Origin: a virus
Direction: 5' to 3' (one strand)
Length of the DNA stretch: 31,126 nt
IMG/VR virus record: IMGVR_UViG_3300042922_000691
Span: 1 to 31,126 of that record
Under the pieces are notes generated by a model. The model did no database searches and was not told where the DNA came from. It worked only from the letters and a program-made list of their open reading frames with translations. Each line of letters begins with the position of its first letter. Position 1 is the stretch's first letter. Below are positions 6,970 to 15,767 of this stretch, one piece after another. A program made the position numbers and the translations under genes.

Positions 6970-8010
6970 TTAAGCGAATGTAAACACGCCAAAGTAAGGA
7001 GGAAGTAATAATCCCATACCCAACTTGGTTTGAATCTGAACATCAACGCTCTGATCATTATTTTTCTTCCCAGTAGTATCCACATCAGAACGAGTATCCC
7101 CTATGTATTCAAGTTTAATAGGTTTAACATCTCCACCCATAACAAAAACCTTTGAATCATCAAGAGCAAGAGTAAAAGTACCAGATTTAAGTGTCTGAGG
7201 GATAACCATCAAGCTGTTCCCTTCCCAGCTTCCGATAGATCCGCTTGTTGCCTTTGCTTCTTTCTGTGAGTCTGCGAACATTTTATCAGGAACAGCTGCT
7301 GCAACCTTTCTTAATGCTCCCTTTGTACCAGCAAGTGTAATAGAACCATATCCTCCAGCAGCCTGTACTAAGTCTACAAGTCCACCAAGAGCTTCTTCGC
7401 TATTACCAGACTTAGAGAATTCACTGGGAACTGAATTGGCAACATTCTGAAACTGAGCATATAATCTATCCTGAATATATTTATTTGTAGACTTATAAAT
7501 CTTATCCATGATTTTCTCAAGACCAGTAATGCCAAGTAGAAATCTCTCTAAATCTTCATAAACATGAATGTAAATCCACTCAGACGGAAGAGTAACTTCT
7601 GCACCAACATCAATTGACTGGCGGTTTGTATCCCAGTGATTACCCGCAAAACTAGCAACAGACAATAATCCACCTTCAGAATAAAAAGCTGTTTTATCTC
7701 CTAAAGCTCTATTTTTTACTTCAACAAATGCATCGATAAATGGAGAATTTAATACATTTTCGCCAATTGTAATATTTGTAATCTCTTCCATAATTTCAAA
7801 GATTACAAGATTATTACGTCTAAATGCCTGATACAAAGTTTTGCCTTGTAATATATCCTTATTAATCTTTTCTCTTAAATAATTCTCTAAATCTACCCTT
7901 CCAAGCTTTTCGTTGTCAATATGCTGTGAAAAATCACCTCTTGCTAAATCAAGAGTTAAATCATATATTTTAATATCTTCTTTAGAAAAATTCAATTTAC
8001 TTCCATACAT
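6970..8010 (-). CDS. Major capsid protein
   Basis: The 346-aa length, the position after the protease/scaffold and decoration genes, and the sequence all fit an HK97-fold capsid subunit. The N-terminal third is helical and charged, with FRRNNLVIFEIMEEITNITI, as in capsid N-arms and scaffold contacts. A YSEGGLLSVASFAGNHWDTNRQ segment, LPSEWIYIHVYEDLERFLLGI, a long spine-like helix (IMDKIYKSTNKYIQDRLYAQFQN) and a C-terminal beta part (MVIPQTLKSGTFTLALDDSKVFVMGGDVKPIKLEYI) follow. The C terminus LGMGLLLPPYFGVFTF is hydrophobic. The start at ATG 8010 follows AATAAGGAGGTATTAATACT, a strong site expected of an abundant protein. Confidence 0.85.
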   Translation of the reverse strand: MYGSKLNFSKEDIKIYDLTLDLARGDFSQHIDNEKLGRVDLENYLREKINKDILQGKTLYQAFRRNNLVIFEIMEEITNITIGENVLNSPFIDAFVEVKNRALGDKTAFYSEGGLLSVASFAGNHWDTNRQSIDVGAEVTLPSEWIYIHVYEDLERFLLGITGLEKIMDKIYKSTNKYIQDRLYAQFQNVANSVPSEFSKSGNSEEALGGLVDLVQAAGGYGSITLAGTKGALRKVAAAVPDKMFADSQKEAKATSGSIGSWEGNSLMVIPQTLKSGTFTLALDDSKVFVMGGDVKPIKLEYIGDTRSDVDTTGKKNNDQSVDVQIQTKLGMGLLLPPYFGVFTFA

Positions 8011-8039
8011 AGTATTAATACCTCCTTATTATATTTTAA

Positions 8040-8585
8040 TTAAGCTAATGTTGTAACTTTGGCTTCAAACATATCTCTTGAATAGCCATAAGTATTAGCT
8101 GTAGTAACAAGCGTTGCTCCCTGAACTCTTTTTCTCATAACAGTAGCCTCTAGTGCAGGAGTCGTAGCAGCAGTTGCAGCTGCAACTAATTTGCCAGTAG
8201 TAGCATCAACTGTTAAATAAGCACCAACTAACAAAGCAGCCTGGGTAGCTGAAGTAACACATGCAGTATTAATTCCAAACTCATCATCAAAAGCAATTAC
8301 CCTTACTCTAAACTTCGTACCAGCTGGGATAATAAATTGATCCTTTCTCTGCTTAGAAAGTAGACTTTCATCCTCTGTCCATGCTGGCTGATCAACAACC
8401 ACAATTTTCTTACCGGCACTTGTACCTTTAACAAAGTTATAAACAACAGATTCTCCTGTTGCTAAACCATTAAGATAACCAAATGTTCCATTTTCAACAT
8501 CAACCGTTGATATTACATCAAAAATTCTCTTAGCACCTTTCGTACTAGTCATATTAACACTTTCAAATACTCCATATGTAGCCAT
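8040..8585 (-). CDS. Capsid decoration or head-fibre-type protein
   Basis: This 181-aa protein lies directly in front of the capsid gene in the direction of transcription. It is beta-rich and low in charge at its C terminus, with VENGTFGYLNGLATGESVVYNFVKG, VVVDQPAWTEDESLLSKQRKDQFIIPAGTKFRVRVIAFDDEFGI and an Ala/Thr/Val-rich stretch at about residues 115-160 (YLTVDATTGKLVAAATAATT). The pattern resembles small capsid-decoration or head-fibre proteins encoded in the same place in clostridial phages. The ATG start follows AAAGGAGGATATTAAATT. Function is assigned from position and composition and could also be a second minor capsid protein. Confidence 0.6.
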   Translation of the reverse strand: MATYGVFESVNMTSTKGAKRIFDVISTVDVENGTFGYLNGLATGESVVYNFVKGTSAGKKIVVVDQPAWTEDESLLSKQRKDQFIIPAGTKFRVRVIAFDDEFGINTACVTSATQAALLVGAYLTVDATTGKLVAAATAATTPALEATVMRKRVQGATLVTTANTYGYSRDMFEAKVTTLA

Positions 8586-8605
8586 AATTTAATATCCTCC
8601 TTTAA

Positions 8606-9367
8606 TTATTTATGTACCTTAATTGCGCCATATTTTGTCTGTATTACACCTTCGTCTTCAAGTGAGTAATCAATAATATCTGCAACTAACGTATCATCGT
8701 TTTTCTGTCTCTTTGTAAAATTTGTATTCAAGTTTTTCTGCGTGAATAAAATCGCACATTTGGACTCAATAACATCCAATGTAAAATTTTCTTTCTCTTT
8801 TTTTAAAGTCGCATAATCATCAATATCAGACAGATGCTCATCAAACTTAGCAAAACATTCATCTTTCTTTTGTTCAGTTTCTTTCTTTTCATTCTCTTCA
8901 TGCTCTTTTACAAATTCATCATATTTTGGTTTGATATTCTCATAATCAGCCTTAATAGAAGAGTAGTTTGTTTCTGCATTTTCCTTTTCTATTGTTACAG
9001 CCTCGATTTTTAAATCTGCAACCTTACCAAAATCTTCTAACTCTTTAGCAAAAGAAAAAGCACCTTCGATTTCCTGAGTGCCTTCTTCAAAATTAGCATA
9101 TTCAATTTTTTTACGAGTTTTAGATGCAAAATCAACTTCAGGCTTATCACCATTCATAGTATATTTAAAACCAAAATAGTTATAATTTTCTGCTCTATCA
9201 ATACAAATAACTTCTTCGCCTTGAATATCAACAGCTGAATATCTTATTCGCAAATCCCCCCAACGATCCCTATACTGTTCATGGGCAGAAACAATACTGT
9301 CTATTTCTCCAAACTGTTGCATTACAGTCAAAGAAAAGTCAGTATTGGTATTGTTTATTTTTGACAT
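8606..9367 (-). CDS. Nested, in-frame scaffold protein (internal start)
   Basis: Inside the protease/scaffold gene, AAGGAGGTACACAA lies directly before an in-frame ATG at 9367 (residue 236, MSKINN). The SD sequence itself encodes Glu-Gly-Gly of the longer protein. The shorter product would have 253 residues, without the protease domain, and would be rich in Glu/Lys coiled coil. Making a protease-scaffold and a separate scaffold from overlapping frames is known from lambda (C and Nu3) and other phages. The site is seen in the sequence; the product is inferred. Confidence 0.7.
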   Translation of the reverse strand: MSKINNTNTDFSLTVMQQFGEIDSIVSAHEQYRDRWGDLRIRYSAVDIQGEEVICIDRAENYNYFGFKYTMNGDKPEVDFASKTRKKIEYANFEEGTQEIEGAFSFAKELEDFGKVADLKIEAVTIEKENAETNYSSIKADYENIKPKYDEFVKEHEENEKKETEQKKDECFAKFDEHLSDIDDYATLKKEKENFTLDVIESKCAILFTQKNLNTNFTKRQKNDDTLVADIIDYSLEDEGVIQTKYGAIKVHK

Positions 9368-10072
9368 TTGTGTACCTCCTTCATTACCTTGCTTAATAAA
9401 ATTTGTGTAAGTCTTAACTTTATCTGAAAGTTCATTTTGAATATCCTTTATAAAGTCATTCATTGTAAACTGGACTTCAATAGTTGAATTATGCATTCCT
9501 GGCTCTTGATCTTCTCCTAAAATACATGCTGCTCTGAATGAAAATTTAGTAAAATGAAATATATTATTCTCATCTTCGTAACCTTCTACCGATGGCTCAA
9601 AAAGTTCCATACTATGCGATTTGATTAAATCACGGTTTATAATTTCAGAACTTTTATCAAACATGTTCCATATAATACCATCTACAACAAGAAACGTTCT
9701 AGTTTCTCCATCATCACACAGTCTATCTTCGTAATGTGCATTATTATCTTCTGAACTTAAAATTACACCATAAGCTGTGCCAGCATATTTTCTTTCTTTT
9801 TCTCCATCTTTTCTTACTATAATATATCTATGATCACTAAAATCATCTTCATTAAGTGAATTTTTTTCGATAAACCCTACAATGGGTATATATTCTAATG
9901 TAGACAAAGCATTATCTACAACAGATTGTTCAAATATGCTACCATTATAGTTTTCTCCTAAATGCATTAACCAAATTCTTACCTTGGTAAACCTTCCATC
10001 GGATGTGTCCATCTCATCTAATTTTTGAAACATTACTGGCACAGAATATTTACTATATTGTACTAATTCCAA
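8606..10072 (-). CDS. Prohead protease fused to capsid scaffold
   Basis: Residues 1 to about 200 look like a phage prohead protease: FTKVRIWLMHLGENYNGSIF, PIVGFIEKN, DHRYI with His81, YAGTAYGVI, and KSHSMELFEPSV with Ser154, the place of the catalytic Ser in the herpes-like protease fold used by phages (His plus Ser, motif S-x-E-L). Residues from 236 on are a different, highly charged coiled-coil-rich segment (ATLKKEKENF and neighbouring Glu/Lys-rich helices) typical of a scaffold. Translation starts at TTG 10072 behind AAAGGTGGTGATTAAAA. A strong internal ribosome binding site precedes residue 236, so the scaffold is probably also made alone. Prohead assembly and maturation are inferred roles. 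Confidence 0.75.
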   Translation of the reverse strand: MELVQYSKYSVPVMFQKLDEMDTSDGRFTKVRIWLMHLGENYNGSIFEQSVVDNALSTLEYIPIVGFIEKNSLNEDDFSDHRYIIVRKDGEKERKYAGTAYGVILSSEDNNAHYEDRLCDDGETRTFLVVDGIIWNMFDKSSEIINRDLIKSHSMELFEPSVEGYEDENNIFHFTKFSFRAACILGEDQEPGMHNSTIEVQFTMNDFIKDIQNELSDKVKTYTNFIKQGNEGGTQMSKINNTNTDFSLTVMQQFGEIDSIVSAHEQYRDRWGDLRIRYSAVDIQGEEVICIDRAENYNYFGFKYTMNGDKPEVDFASKTRKKIEYANFEEGTQEIEGAFSFAKELEDFGKVADLKIEAVTIEKENAETNYSSIKADYENIKPKYDEFVKEHEENEKKETEQKKDECFAKFDEHLSDIDDYATLKKEKENFTLDVIESKCAILFTQKNLNTNFTKRQKNDDTLVADIIDYSLEDEGVIQTKYGAIKVHK

Positions 10073-10091
10073 TTTTAATCACCACCTTTCA

Positions 10092-11648
10092 TCACCTCTT
10101 ACTATTTGCATCAGAGTCCTTTGTTTTTTCTCCGGCATCGGTTAGTTTGTTTTGTTCTGGTCTGCCAGCATCACCATTTCCACTTTGGGTATAAGATGAA
10201 GATAGAGGTATCATGTTTTCATGAAAGTTAAATATTTTTTGTTGCAGTATGAAAGTACCTTCAACTTTAGAAGGGGTTAAATCTAACGAAGCCAACCACC
10301 TTGGAATAATTGGAGCACCACTCTGACCTGCTTTTAAATATCTATCAATTACGTTGTCACGATTATAAATAGTAATATCAAGTAAAAATAGAGAGAATTT
10401 ATAGTTTGGCTTATTATATTTGTTTATTTTGATATATCTATTACTCCATCTTTCTAGCTGCCTATAAACCCCATAAATTAATCCGGAGTCATTTTCGATT
10501 GAATTAGTAAGAGCAGTACCACTAGATGATCCATTAAACATTTCTTTTGAAACACCACTCGAATTATAAATATCATCAGTTGCATCTGCCACATTATTTC
10601 TTGAATTGCTAGAATCTTTAAAAGAGATAGCTTCACCTTTGGAACCAATAGTATGAATTAATCCAATGTCATCTGACATGCTTTCCTTATTCATTTCAGC
10701 AAAAACTTCTAATGTGTCTGGTGTAATCAACGGTTTGTCAATGGTAGTACTATCAATAGGAACTTCGACTAAAATAGCTTTATAATTATCAGTTCTAGCA
10801 GATTGAAGTTTTAACTTCTTATAGGTGTCTAAATCAAAAATATCCCTCACTATTGAAATTAGTAGAGGATAAATATAAGTAAGATGACTGTTTAATTTAA
10901 TACATATTTGTTTATCTGCTGGTGGTATATACCAATTTTGAATATCTCCTTTTTGATAATCTAAAAAAGCACGTTGAATAAATTCGGGATACGCTCCTAT
11001 ATTAACAGGATTAATAGAAGATAGGTTAATTTTAAAATTATATAATCCATCTTGTACTTGTTGTAGTTTACACATACGACAATCCAATTGCTGAATAAAG
11101 TAATCAGTATTATTTTCTAAAACCACACCATAAAACACATCTTGATATGGTAAAACTCTCATAATTTTAGAAAATTCATGTTTCAAATTCATTTTTTCTA
11201 ACTGAGAAGCAAGTGTAAAATAATGTTTCTTCAAGGCATCTTCATTATAATTTTCCTTTACATCATATAAATCTAAACCCCAATCAAATAAAGCCATATT
11301 GCTATAATATGTATTTAAACGATTATAATGAGGTGAAATACGCATAAGAAAATCACTTGTAGACAATAAAACCTGTGATTGTCCATGTGGATGCTCTAAT
11401 GCTAAATTAATTTCTTCAAGGGTATAATTACCGCACCTGAATGATTCTAAAATATTACTATAAAATAAATCATTTAGCATTAGACGTTTAAATCCAGTCC
11501 AATCTATGGGTTTATTTTCATTAACCGAATTATTAAACCTGTCTTCATCTCTTTTATAATCTTGATTAGAATATATTACTTTGGTTTGAGTAGTTTGTTT
11601 CGATGATTGTTCTTTTGGTTTGTTTTTTGAACCTTGTGGTCTTGACAA
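10092..11648 (-). CDS. Portal protein
   Basis: The size (518 aa) and place directly downstream of the large terminase gene fit a portal subunit, the dodecameric ring through which DNA is packaged. Visible features include FKRLMLNDLFYSNILESF, an SDFLMRISPHYNRLNTYYSNMALFDW stretch, then a beta-rich part containing YQDVFYGVVLENNTDYFIQQLD, YPLLISIVRDIFDLDTYKKLKLQSA, and a serine-rich NGSSSGTALTNSIENDSGLIYGVYRQLERWSNRYI, which resembles the long helix and crown region of portal proteins. The C terminus is Gln/Ser/Asp-rich and probably flexible. Translation starts at TTG 11648 after AAAGGAGGTG, with a rather long spacer. Confidence 0.75.
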   Translation of the reverse strand: MSRPQGSKNKPKEQSSKQTTQTKVIYSNQDYKRDEDRFNNSVNENKPIDWTGFKRLMLNDLFYSNILESFRCGNYTLEEINLALEHPHGQSQVLLSTSDFLMRISPHYNRLNTYYSNMALFDWGLDLYDVKENYNEDALKKHYFTLASQLEKMNLKHEFSKIMRVLPYQDVFYGVVLENNTDYFIQQLDCRMCKLQQVQDGLYNFKINLSSINPVNIGAYPEFIQRAFLDYQKGDIQNWYIPPADKQICIKLNSHLTYIYPLLISIVRDIFDLDTYKKLKLQSARTDNYKAILVEVPIDSTTIDKPLITPDTLEVFAEMNKESMSDDIGLIHTIGSKGEAISFKDSSNSRNNVADATDDIYNSSGVSKEMFNGSSSGTALTNSIENDSGLIYGVYRQLERWSNRYIKINKYNKPNYKFSLFLLDITIYNRDNVIDRYLKAGQSGAPIIPRWLASLDLTPSKVEGTFILQQKIFNFHENMIPLSSSYTQSGNGDAGRPEQNKLTDAGEKTKDSDANSKR

Positions 11649-11666
11649 TTGTGTATTTCACCTCCT

Positions 11667-13367
11667 TTAATACATTTTGGGTTTATGATTGAGTTTTGAC
11701 AGTGATTTGGCGTAGGATTGGGCATTAAAGTTATTCTTCTGTATAAATGAAGTGTATTCAAGTATGTACCATATCAAATATGCCAACGCAGAAAATCTAT
11801 CCTTGTCTAATTTTTTAACAACTTTTTCAATCGCCAACGCACCGTTAAGTGCTGGTTTCAATTTTAAATTTGCTATTTCTTCAAATAATAAATCAGTTTG
11901 TGCATATGGCAAAATATTTAATTCAATATTTTCTTTATCCTTTGAAGTAAATTCAGCTTCTTGTTTTTTTGCTAATAATCTAAGTTGTCCACTATCAACC
12001 GAATTGATAAAATTAGTTATTACCTTACTTTGGTACGATTGTGCTTTCATATCAAAAAGACATTTTTCTGCACCTATTGTTTCTGGTTGATTGTCAGTAT
12101 TTATAGTATCCCAACAACCTAGATATTCTCCACTTATTGGATCATATGAATCCTTTAATAGTTCATCAATTAATCCAGAGCCAAGACCATTTCCATCTGC
12201 TATTACCATTTTTGCTCCAAATGCATTTTTAGTTCTTTTAACTATACAGGCTTGTGCTGTAAAATTCATTGAATTTGAAACAGTAAATATATTTGGTATT
12301 TCTATAGACAAAATTCGATTAGTATCCTTATTTCTAATAACTCTACCAACCGCAATAGAAGACTGATTGTTAGATGATTTTTGACTTCGGGCAACATCGA
12401 CACCAAGATAAAATTCTTCTTCATTTTTATTTTTGTTTATCATCGGAGTAGTGAGCGTCCTACAATTCATTAACTTATTAATATCAACTAAAGCACCATC
12501 TGAACTTCCAACCCATTCTTGTTCATAGTTTTGAGCGAATGCAATCGGTGAACTATTTTTTTTCTTTTTTAATATTTGACTCTTATTACTACCCCTACCA
12601 AACCAACAGGGCAACATCCAATTTGATCCTAATACTATTTGTCCCTTTAAATCGCACATATCATCATACATTTTTACACTTCTATAATATTCATCAGAAC
12701 CCCTAAATCCAGAAGTAGTAAAGAAATGAATTTGTTGATTTAATTCCTCTGGATCAACGAGAGCCAGATTCCCTACTGCATATCTTGGAACTTCCGTAAC
12801 TGGTTCTAGTGCGTCTTCAAACAGTACATTATTAAGTAGAGCAGCTTCTTCAATTTTTAGCCTACGCCGTCTTTGTCCTTTTGTACTTTGGGCATTAGCT
12901 ATTGCATCAATAGTAGAACCATTTTTAAAAGTAATTAATGCATCACCTTTAATGAATTTTGGTTCACAAGCCAATTCATTTTCAATAAGAGGATATTTTT
13001 TTCTTATTTCATTAAACTTTGATTTCAATAAATCAGCAGCATTTTCTTTTGTTTGAGCAGAAATTGCCAATTCAATCTCTGGAAATAGTATTGCGACTAT
13101 AACAGATGATAGCACCTCATTAAATGTTTTGGCATAACCTCTACTAAAAACTCCATACATATTCATAAATCTAACATCAGATCTTAGAAATACCCTTTGA
13201 TCTAAATGAAGGTTAAAATTACTTTTTTCTGTTTTTAATAAATCAATAAAGAGATCCGGATACCATCTAGCCCAACTTAAAAATTCATAATTATTATATA
13301 ATTTTGAGCCAAATACCGAATCATCTTGTAATTTTTCTATTCGCTTCCTAATTAATTCATCTGTCAT
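11667..13367 (-). CDS. Terminase large subunit
   Basis: The protein packages DNA into the prohead with an ATPase and cuts it with a nuclease. Visible motifs are a Walker A variant SRGYAKTF (about residues 75-82), a Walker B region LKIEE (170-174) with the catalytic Glu, and an FTTSG coupling motif (216-220). The nuclease half has YLGVDVA with Asp324, MVIADGNG with Asp391 and a late DKDRFSAL segment, all expected for the RNase H-like terminase nuclease. Its length of 566 aa is normal. The start ATG overlaps the stop of the preceding gene as ATGA, so translation is likely coupled. The portal start lies 19 bases after its stop. Confidence 0.9.
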   Translation of the reverse strand: MTDELIRKRIEKLQDDSVFGSKLYNNYEFLSWARWYPDLFIDLLKTEKSNFNLHLDQRVFLRSDVRFMNMYGVFSRGYAKTFNEVLSSVIVAILFPEIELAISAQTKENAADLLKSKFNEIRKKYPLIENELACEPKFIKGDALITFKNGSTIDAIANAQSTKGQRRRRLKIEEAALLNNVLFEDALEPVTEVPRYAVGNLALVDPEELNQQIHFFTTSGFRGSDEYYRSVKMYDDMCDLKGQIVLGSNWMLPCWFGRGSNKSQILKKKKNSSPIAFAQNYEQEWVGSSDGALVDINKLMNCRTLTTPMINKNKNEEEFYLGVDVARSQKSSNNQSSIAVGRVIRNKDTNRILSIEIPNIFTVSNSMNFTAQACIVKRTKNAFGAKMVIADGNGLGSGLIDELLKDSYDPISGEYLGCWDTINTDNQPETIGAEKCLFDMKAQSYQSKVITNFINSVDSGQLRLLAKKQEAEFTSKDKENIELNILPYAQTDLLFEEIANLKLKPALNGALAIEKVVKKLDKDRFSALAYLIWYILEYTSFIQKNNFNAQSYAKSLSKLNHKPKMY

Positions 13368-14479
13368 ACATCATCACCTTGATTTTCCTCATCAGGGGTG
13401 TTGTCGCTATCATAATCTTTAGGCAAAGTAATAAACTTTTCAATATTTGGTCTGTTTTTTAAAGTAGTATCTTCTGTAAAAATTCCATTAGGATCACCAT
13501 ATTGTTTCAAATATTCAGTTACCTTATTGTCATAAAATTGATATATGTCTTTATAATCAACTGTTGGTAATCCTTTTAATTTTCTCGCATAATTTATATA
13601 ACAATAAATTATAAAATCAGCAGAATCATGAGGTTGATTTTTTAACTTTGGCAATATACTAATAACATCAGTTGCTTGCTCAATCGCTAGAGACATTTCA
13701 CTAAAACTATTTACACCCTTTTGCAAATCAGATTGAGTTAATTGCTTTGGTGTTAATTTGGCATTACTGGCTGCTTCTTGAGCTGCTTTATTCCATTTAT
13801 CAGCTTCTCCTACATTACCTGCGGCTGTCGCCAATTCTTCTTTTACTTTAAATCTAACGTATGTGGCAAGTGCCTCTTGGTGTAAATTTGTTTGCATCGA
13901 ATAATTTTGTTTTAAATTATCATATTTAGTTTTCATTAGACGATATTCTGTTTTGTTATAGCCTTCTCCAAATAAATCTAATAGATCATCAGTAACTATA
14001 AAATCATCTACTTGCCTAACATAAACCTCTTCCTTGTCTTTTTGCTTCTTTTCAGATGTAGTAATAGCAGAAGAAATATATGTATTACCAATATCTAACA
14101 TTTGCATTGACTGTAAAAATGATATTTTTGCATATTGTGGAAGACTTGCAATGTTTTTGAAATAATTTCCTATTAAATCTTTACGTCCAACTCCAGTACT
14201 AAGTGCTATTTGTGTCTCATTAATAGCACTATCTAAAACTGATGGAGCATATGGTTTGTCCATCAACATCAACATTTCTTTAAATTTTTCAACATTTACA
14301 GAACCATCTGAATTTAAAGATTCTTTTTTTACACATATTTTACATACATTAACCATTTTTCCATCACTAGAAGTTTTAGGGTTTGAAGCCATATAAAAAT
14401 CAGTTAATTTTTTAACCTTATGACAATTACAACATTCTTTTTCACCAACTGGTGGCTTTTGTCTTGTTTTTTGTGGCAA
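13364..14479 (-). CDS. Small terminase-like protein with N-terminal zinc finger
   Basis: This 371-aa protein immediately precedes TerL and overlaps it by four bases, the usual place of the small terminase subunit. Residues 16-19 (CCNC) and 46-49 (CKIC) form a four-cysteine zinc site separated by a short charged region, followed by about 320 largely helical residues including YVRFKVKEELATAAG. Small terminase subunits recognise the packaging site; here the zinc finger is an obvious candidate for DNA binding. It is much longer than most small terminase proteins. The start is TTG 14479, placed at a GTGGCAA/TTGCCAC palindrome and preceded by AAAGGGGGTGGCAAG. Identity is inferred mainly from position. 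Confidence 0.6.
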   Translation of the reverse strand: MPQKTRQKPPVGEKECCNCHKVKKLTDFYMASNPKTSSDGKMVNVCKICVKKESLNSDGSVNVEKFKEMLMLMDKPYAPSVLDSAINETQIALSTGVGRKDLIGNYFKNIASLPQYAKISFLQSMQMLDIGNTYISSAITTSEKKQKDKEEVYVRQVDDFIVTDDLLDLFGEGYNKTEYRLMKTKYDNLKQNYSMQTNLHQEALATYVRFKVKEELATAAGNVGEADKWNKAAQEAASNAKLTPKQLTQSDLQKGVNSFSEMSLAIEQATDVISILPKLKNQPHDSADFIIYCYINYARKLKGLPTVDYKDIYQFYDNKVTEYLKQYGDPNGIFTEDTTLKNRPNIEKFITLPKDYDSDNTPDEENQGDDV

Positions 14480-14487
14480 CTTGCCAC
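14473..14487 (-). promoter_or_regulatory. Palindrome over the small-terminase start codon
   Basis: GTGGCAA-C-TTGCCAC is a perfect 7-bp inverted repeat with a one-base centre, and the TTG start codon is in its left arm. The RNA copy could not easily form a hairpin with such a small loop, so a protein-binding operator or a self-regulatory site of the downstream protein seems more likely. This is inference. Confidence 0.4.
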
Positions 14488-14533
14488 CCCCTTTTTCATA
14501 TTTGTTTAACAGCGAAAGAGTAGTAATTCTACT

Positions 14534-14567
14534 AAAAAAGACTCTGTAGTTATGACACCACAGAGTC
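14534..14567 (-). terminator. Intrinsic terminator after the antirepressor gene
   Basis: The minus strand has GACTCTGT and ACAGAGTC forming a perfect 8-bp stem, followed by six T residues (plus-strand A run at 14534-14539). It closes the transcript of the 14579-15469 gene and isolates the virion cassette from it, so a late promoter should lie between here and 14480. I could not identify a convincing sigma-A sequence there. Confidence 0.8.
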
Positions 14568-14578
14568 CAAAATATAAA

Positions 14579-15469
14579 TTAAGCACTCAGCCAAACAGGA
14601 AGAGTGCTATCTGTCATTTTATTTTTTATTTCTTCTATATACATTCTTTTATTTTCAATAATTTTTGAAATTTCAACATCGTAAACTAATGGTTTAGCAT
14701 TTGGAAACGTAGATTCAAAATACTTAGTCAAAGCAATTAATCTTTGATATCTATTTAAGCCCATCATTATAAAGATAGTATTCTGTTCTTGTAATTTCAA
14801 TATATAATTGTTATATGTATTGTTTAAACTATCTCTTGTCATTTTATCTTTGCAGTCCAAATATTTTCTAATTTCATCAGCTTCAAATCCAGTAGCAACT
14901 ATATTAATAGCATTTGACTCGTAAATTCTGTCCCACTTATCAATATTTCTATTCTTAGTTTTCATCAAATGTTTATCCAGTTCATAGCACATCTTATTAA
15001 ATTCTTCTTTTTCAGGACTTCTTATTTCTTCCCACTTAATATTTTTAACAATAGCTTCTTCCATATAAATAAAATATTTTCTGGCAATTTTACTATTTTC
15101 CTTCAACTCCTTTGATGTTCTACCACCTTTAGCACCGGCTACCATAGCAATCTCTTTCGCTGTTGAAATTTTGATATTATACTGTAAAAACTCTTGAAAC
15201 CCTTGTGTTGTGCCGATTCCCCTTTGAAGGTGAGACGTGAAATAATCCAATCCTTCCTCTAAATCCATGTCTTTTATTTGTTGTTTAATCCATGTAGTAT
15301 AATCTCTACCAACTCCTAGTTGAACCCATAAATTCTTTACATCAATCCATGAGTCACTATCTTCAAGTAATATTGGTAATCTCTTTTGATACTCCAAAAT
15401 CAATGAAGTCTTTTCCGCATTTAAACCCAATTGCTCTTGTAACTGTTTCCTTGTAAAATTTTTAACCAT
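14579..15469 (-). CDS. AntA/AntB-type antirepressor
   Basis: Residues 35 to about 110 contain WIDVKNLWVQLGVGRDYTTWIKQQI, DYFTSHLQRGIGTTQGFQEFLQYNIKISTAKEIAM and a basic GAKGGRTSKELKENSKIARKYFIYME. This is the AntA/AntB antirepressor domain, which in other phages relieves repression of lytic genes. The remaining 150 residues are helical and of unknown type, with NRYQRLIALTKYFESTF; similar extra domains often give each antirepressor its own partner. The ATG start follows AAAGGGGATTTTAA. The gene has its own terminator downstream and a leader with direct repeats upstream, so it is probably regulated on its own. Confidence 0.8.
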   Translation of the reverse strand: MVKNFTRKQLQEQLGLNAEKTSLILEYQKRLPILLEDSDSWIDVKNLWVQLGVGRDYTTWIKQQIKDMDLEEGLDYFTSHLQRGIGTTQGFQEFLQYNIKISTAKEIAMVAGAKGGRTSKELKENSKIARKYFIYMEEAIVKNIKWEEIRSPEKEEFNKMCYELDKHLMKTKNRNIDKWDRIYESNAINIVATGFEADEIRKYLDCKDKMTRDSLNNTYNNYILKLQEQNTIFIMMGLNRYQRLIALTKYFESTFPNAKPLVYDVEISKIIENKRMYIEEIKNKMTDSTLPVWLSA

Positions 15470-15712
15470 TTAAAATCCCCTTTACGATTTATTCACAAGC
15501 CTCTCACCTTGTATTTATTCGCTGTAGAATACTCTTTTCACACATATTCAAAATTCGCTGTAGCACATCTTCTCACAAGTGCCAATTATCTCTGTAATAG
15601 GGGAATAGTGGAATCTTCTCATCATCCACAAGTTTTCTCTGTTTATATACGTTTTGGTAACCCGGACACGCTCCGATCAATATTCAGTTGTAAGGATGCA
15701 AATTTAAGCATC
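15470..15712 (-). other. Leader region of the antirepressor gene
   Basis: No convincing gene is present on either strand. Two direct repeats of about 25 bases lie at 15517-15542 and 15553-15577; on the minus strand both contain a TGTGA-AAGA segment followed by CTACAGCGAAT. A weaker third copy of the TGAGAAGA part lies near 15613-15622. The repeats are good candidates for regulator-binding sites or for structured leader RNA. I see no clear sigma-A promoter. Confidence 0.35.
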
Positions 15713-15743
15713 AAAAAAGACCTATGGATTTGACCCATAAGTC
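15713..15743 (-). terminator. Intrinsic terminator after the 15789-16016 gene
   Basis: On the minus strand GACTTATGG and CCATAGGTC form a 9-bp stem with one G-U pair, a seven-base loop, then six T residues. It follows the 15789-16016 gene. Confidence 0.75.
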
Positions 15744-15767
15744 CCAGAATTTCTAAATAAAAATCGT

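Noticed and set aside
11752-12366. Two plus-strand ORFs inside the large terminase gene
   Set aside because: Antisense shadows of a gene whose terminase motifs are clear.
15509-15733. Plus-strand ORF of 74 codons in the antirepressor leader
   Set aside because: No ribosome binding site, it crosses a minus-strand terminator and the direct repeats, and all neighbours are on the other strand.
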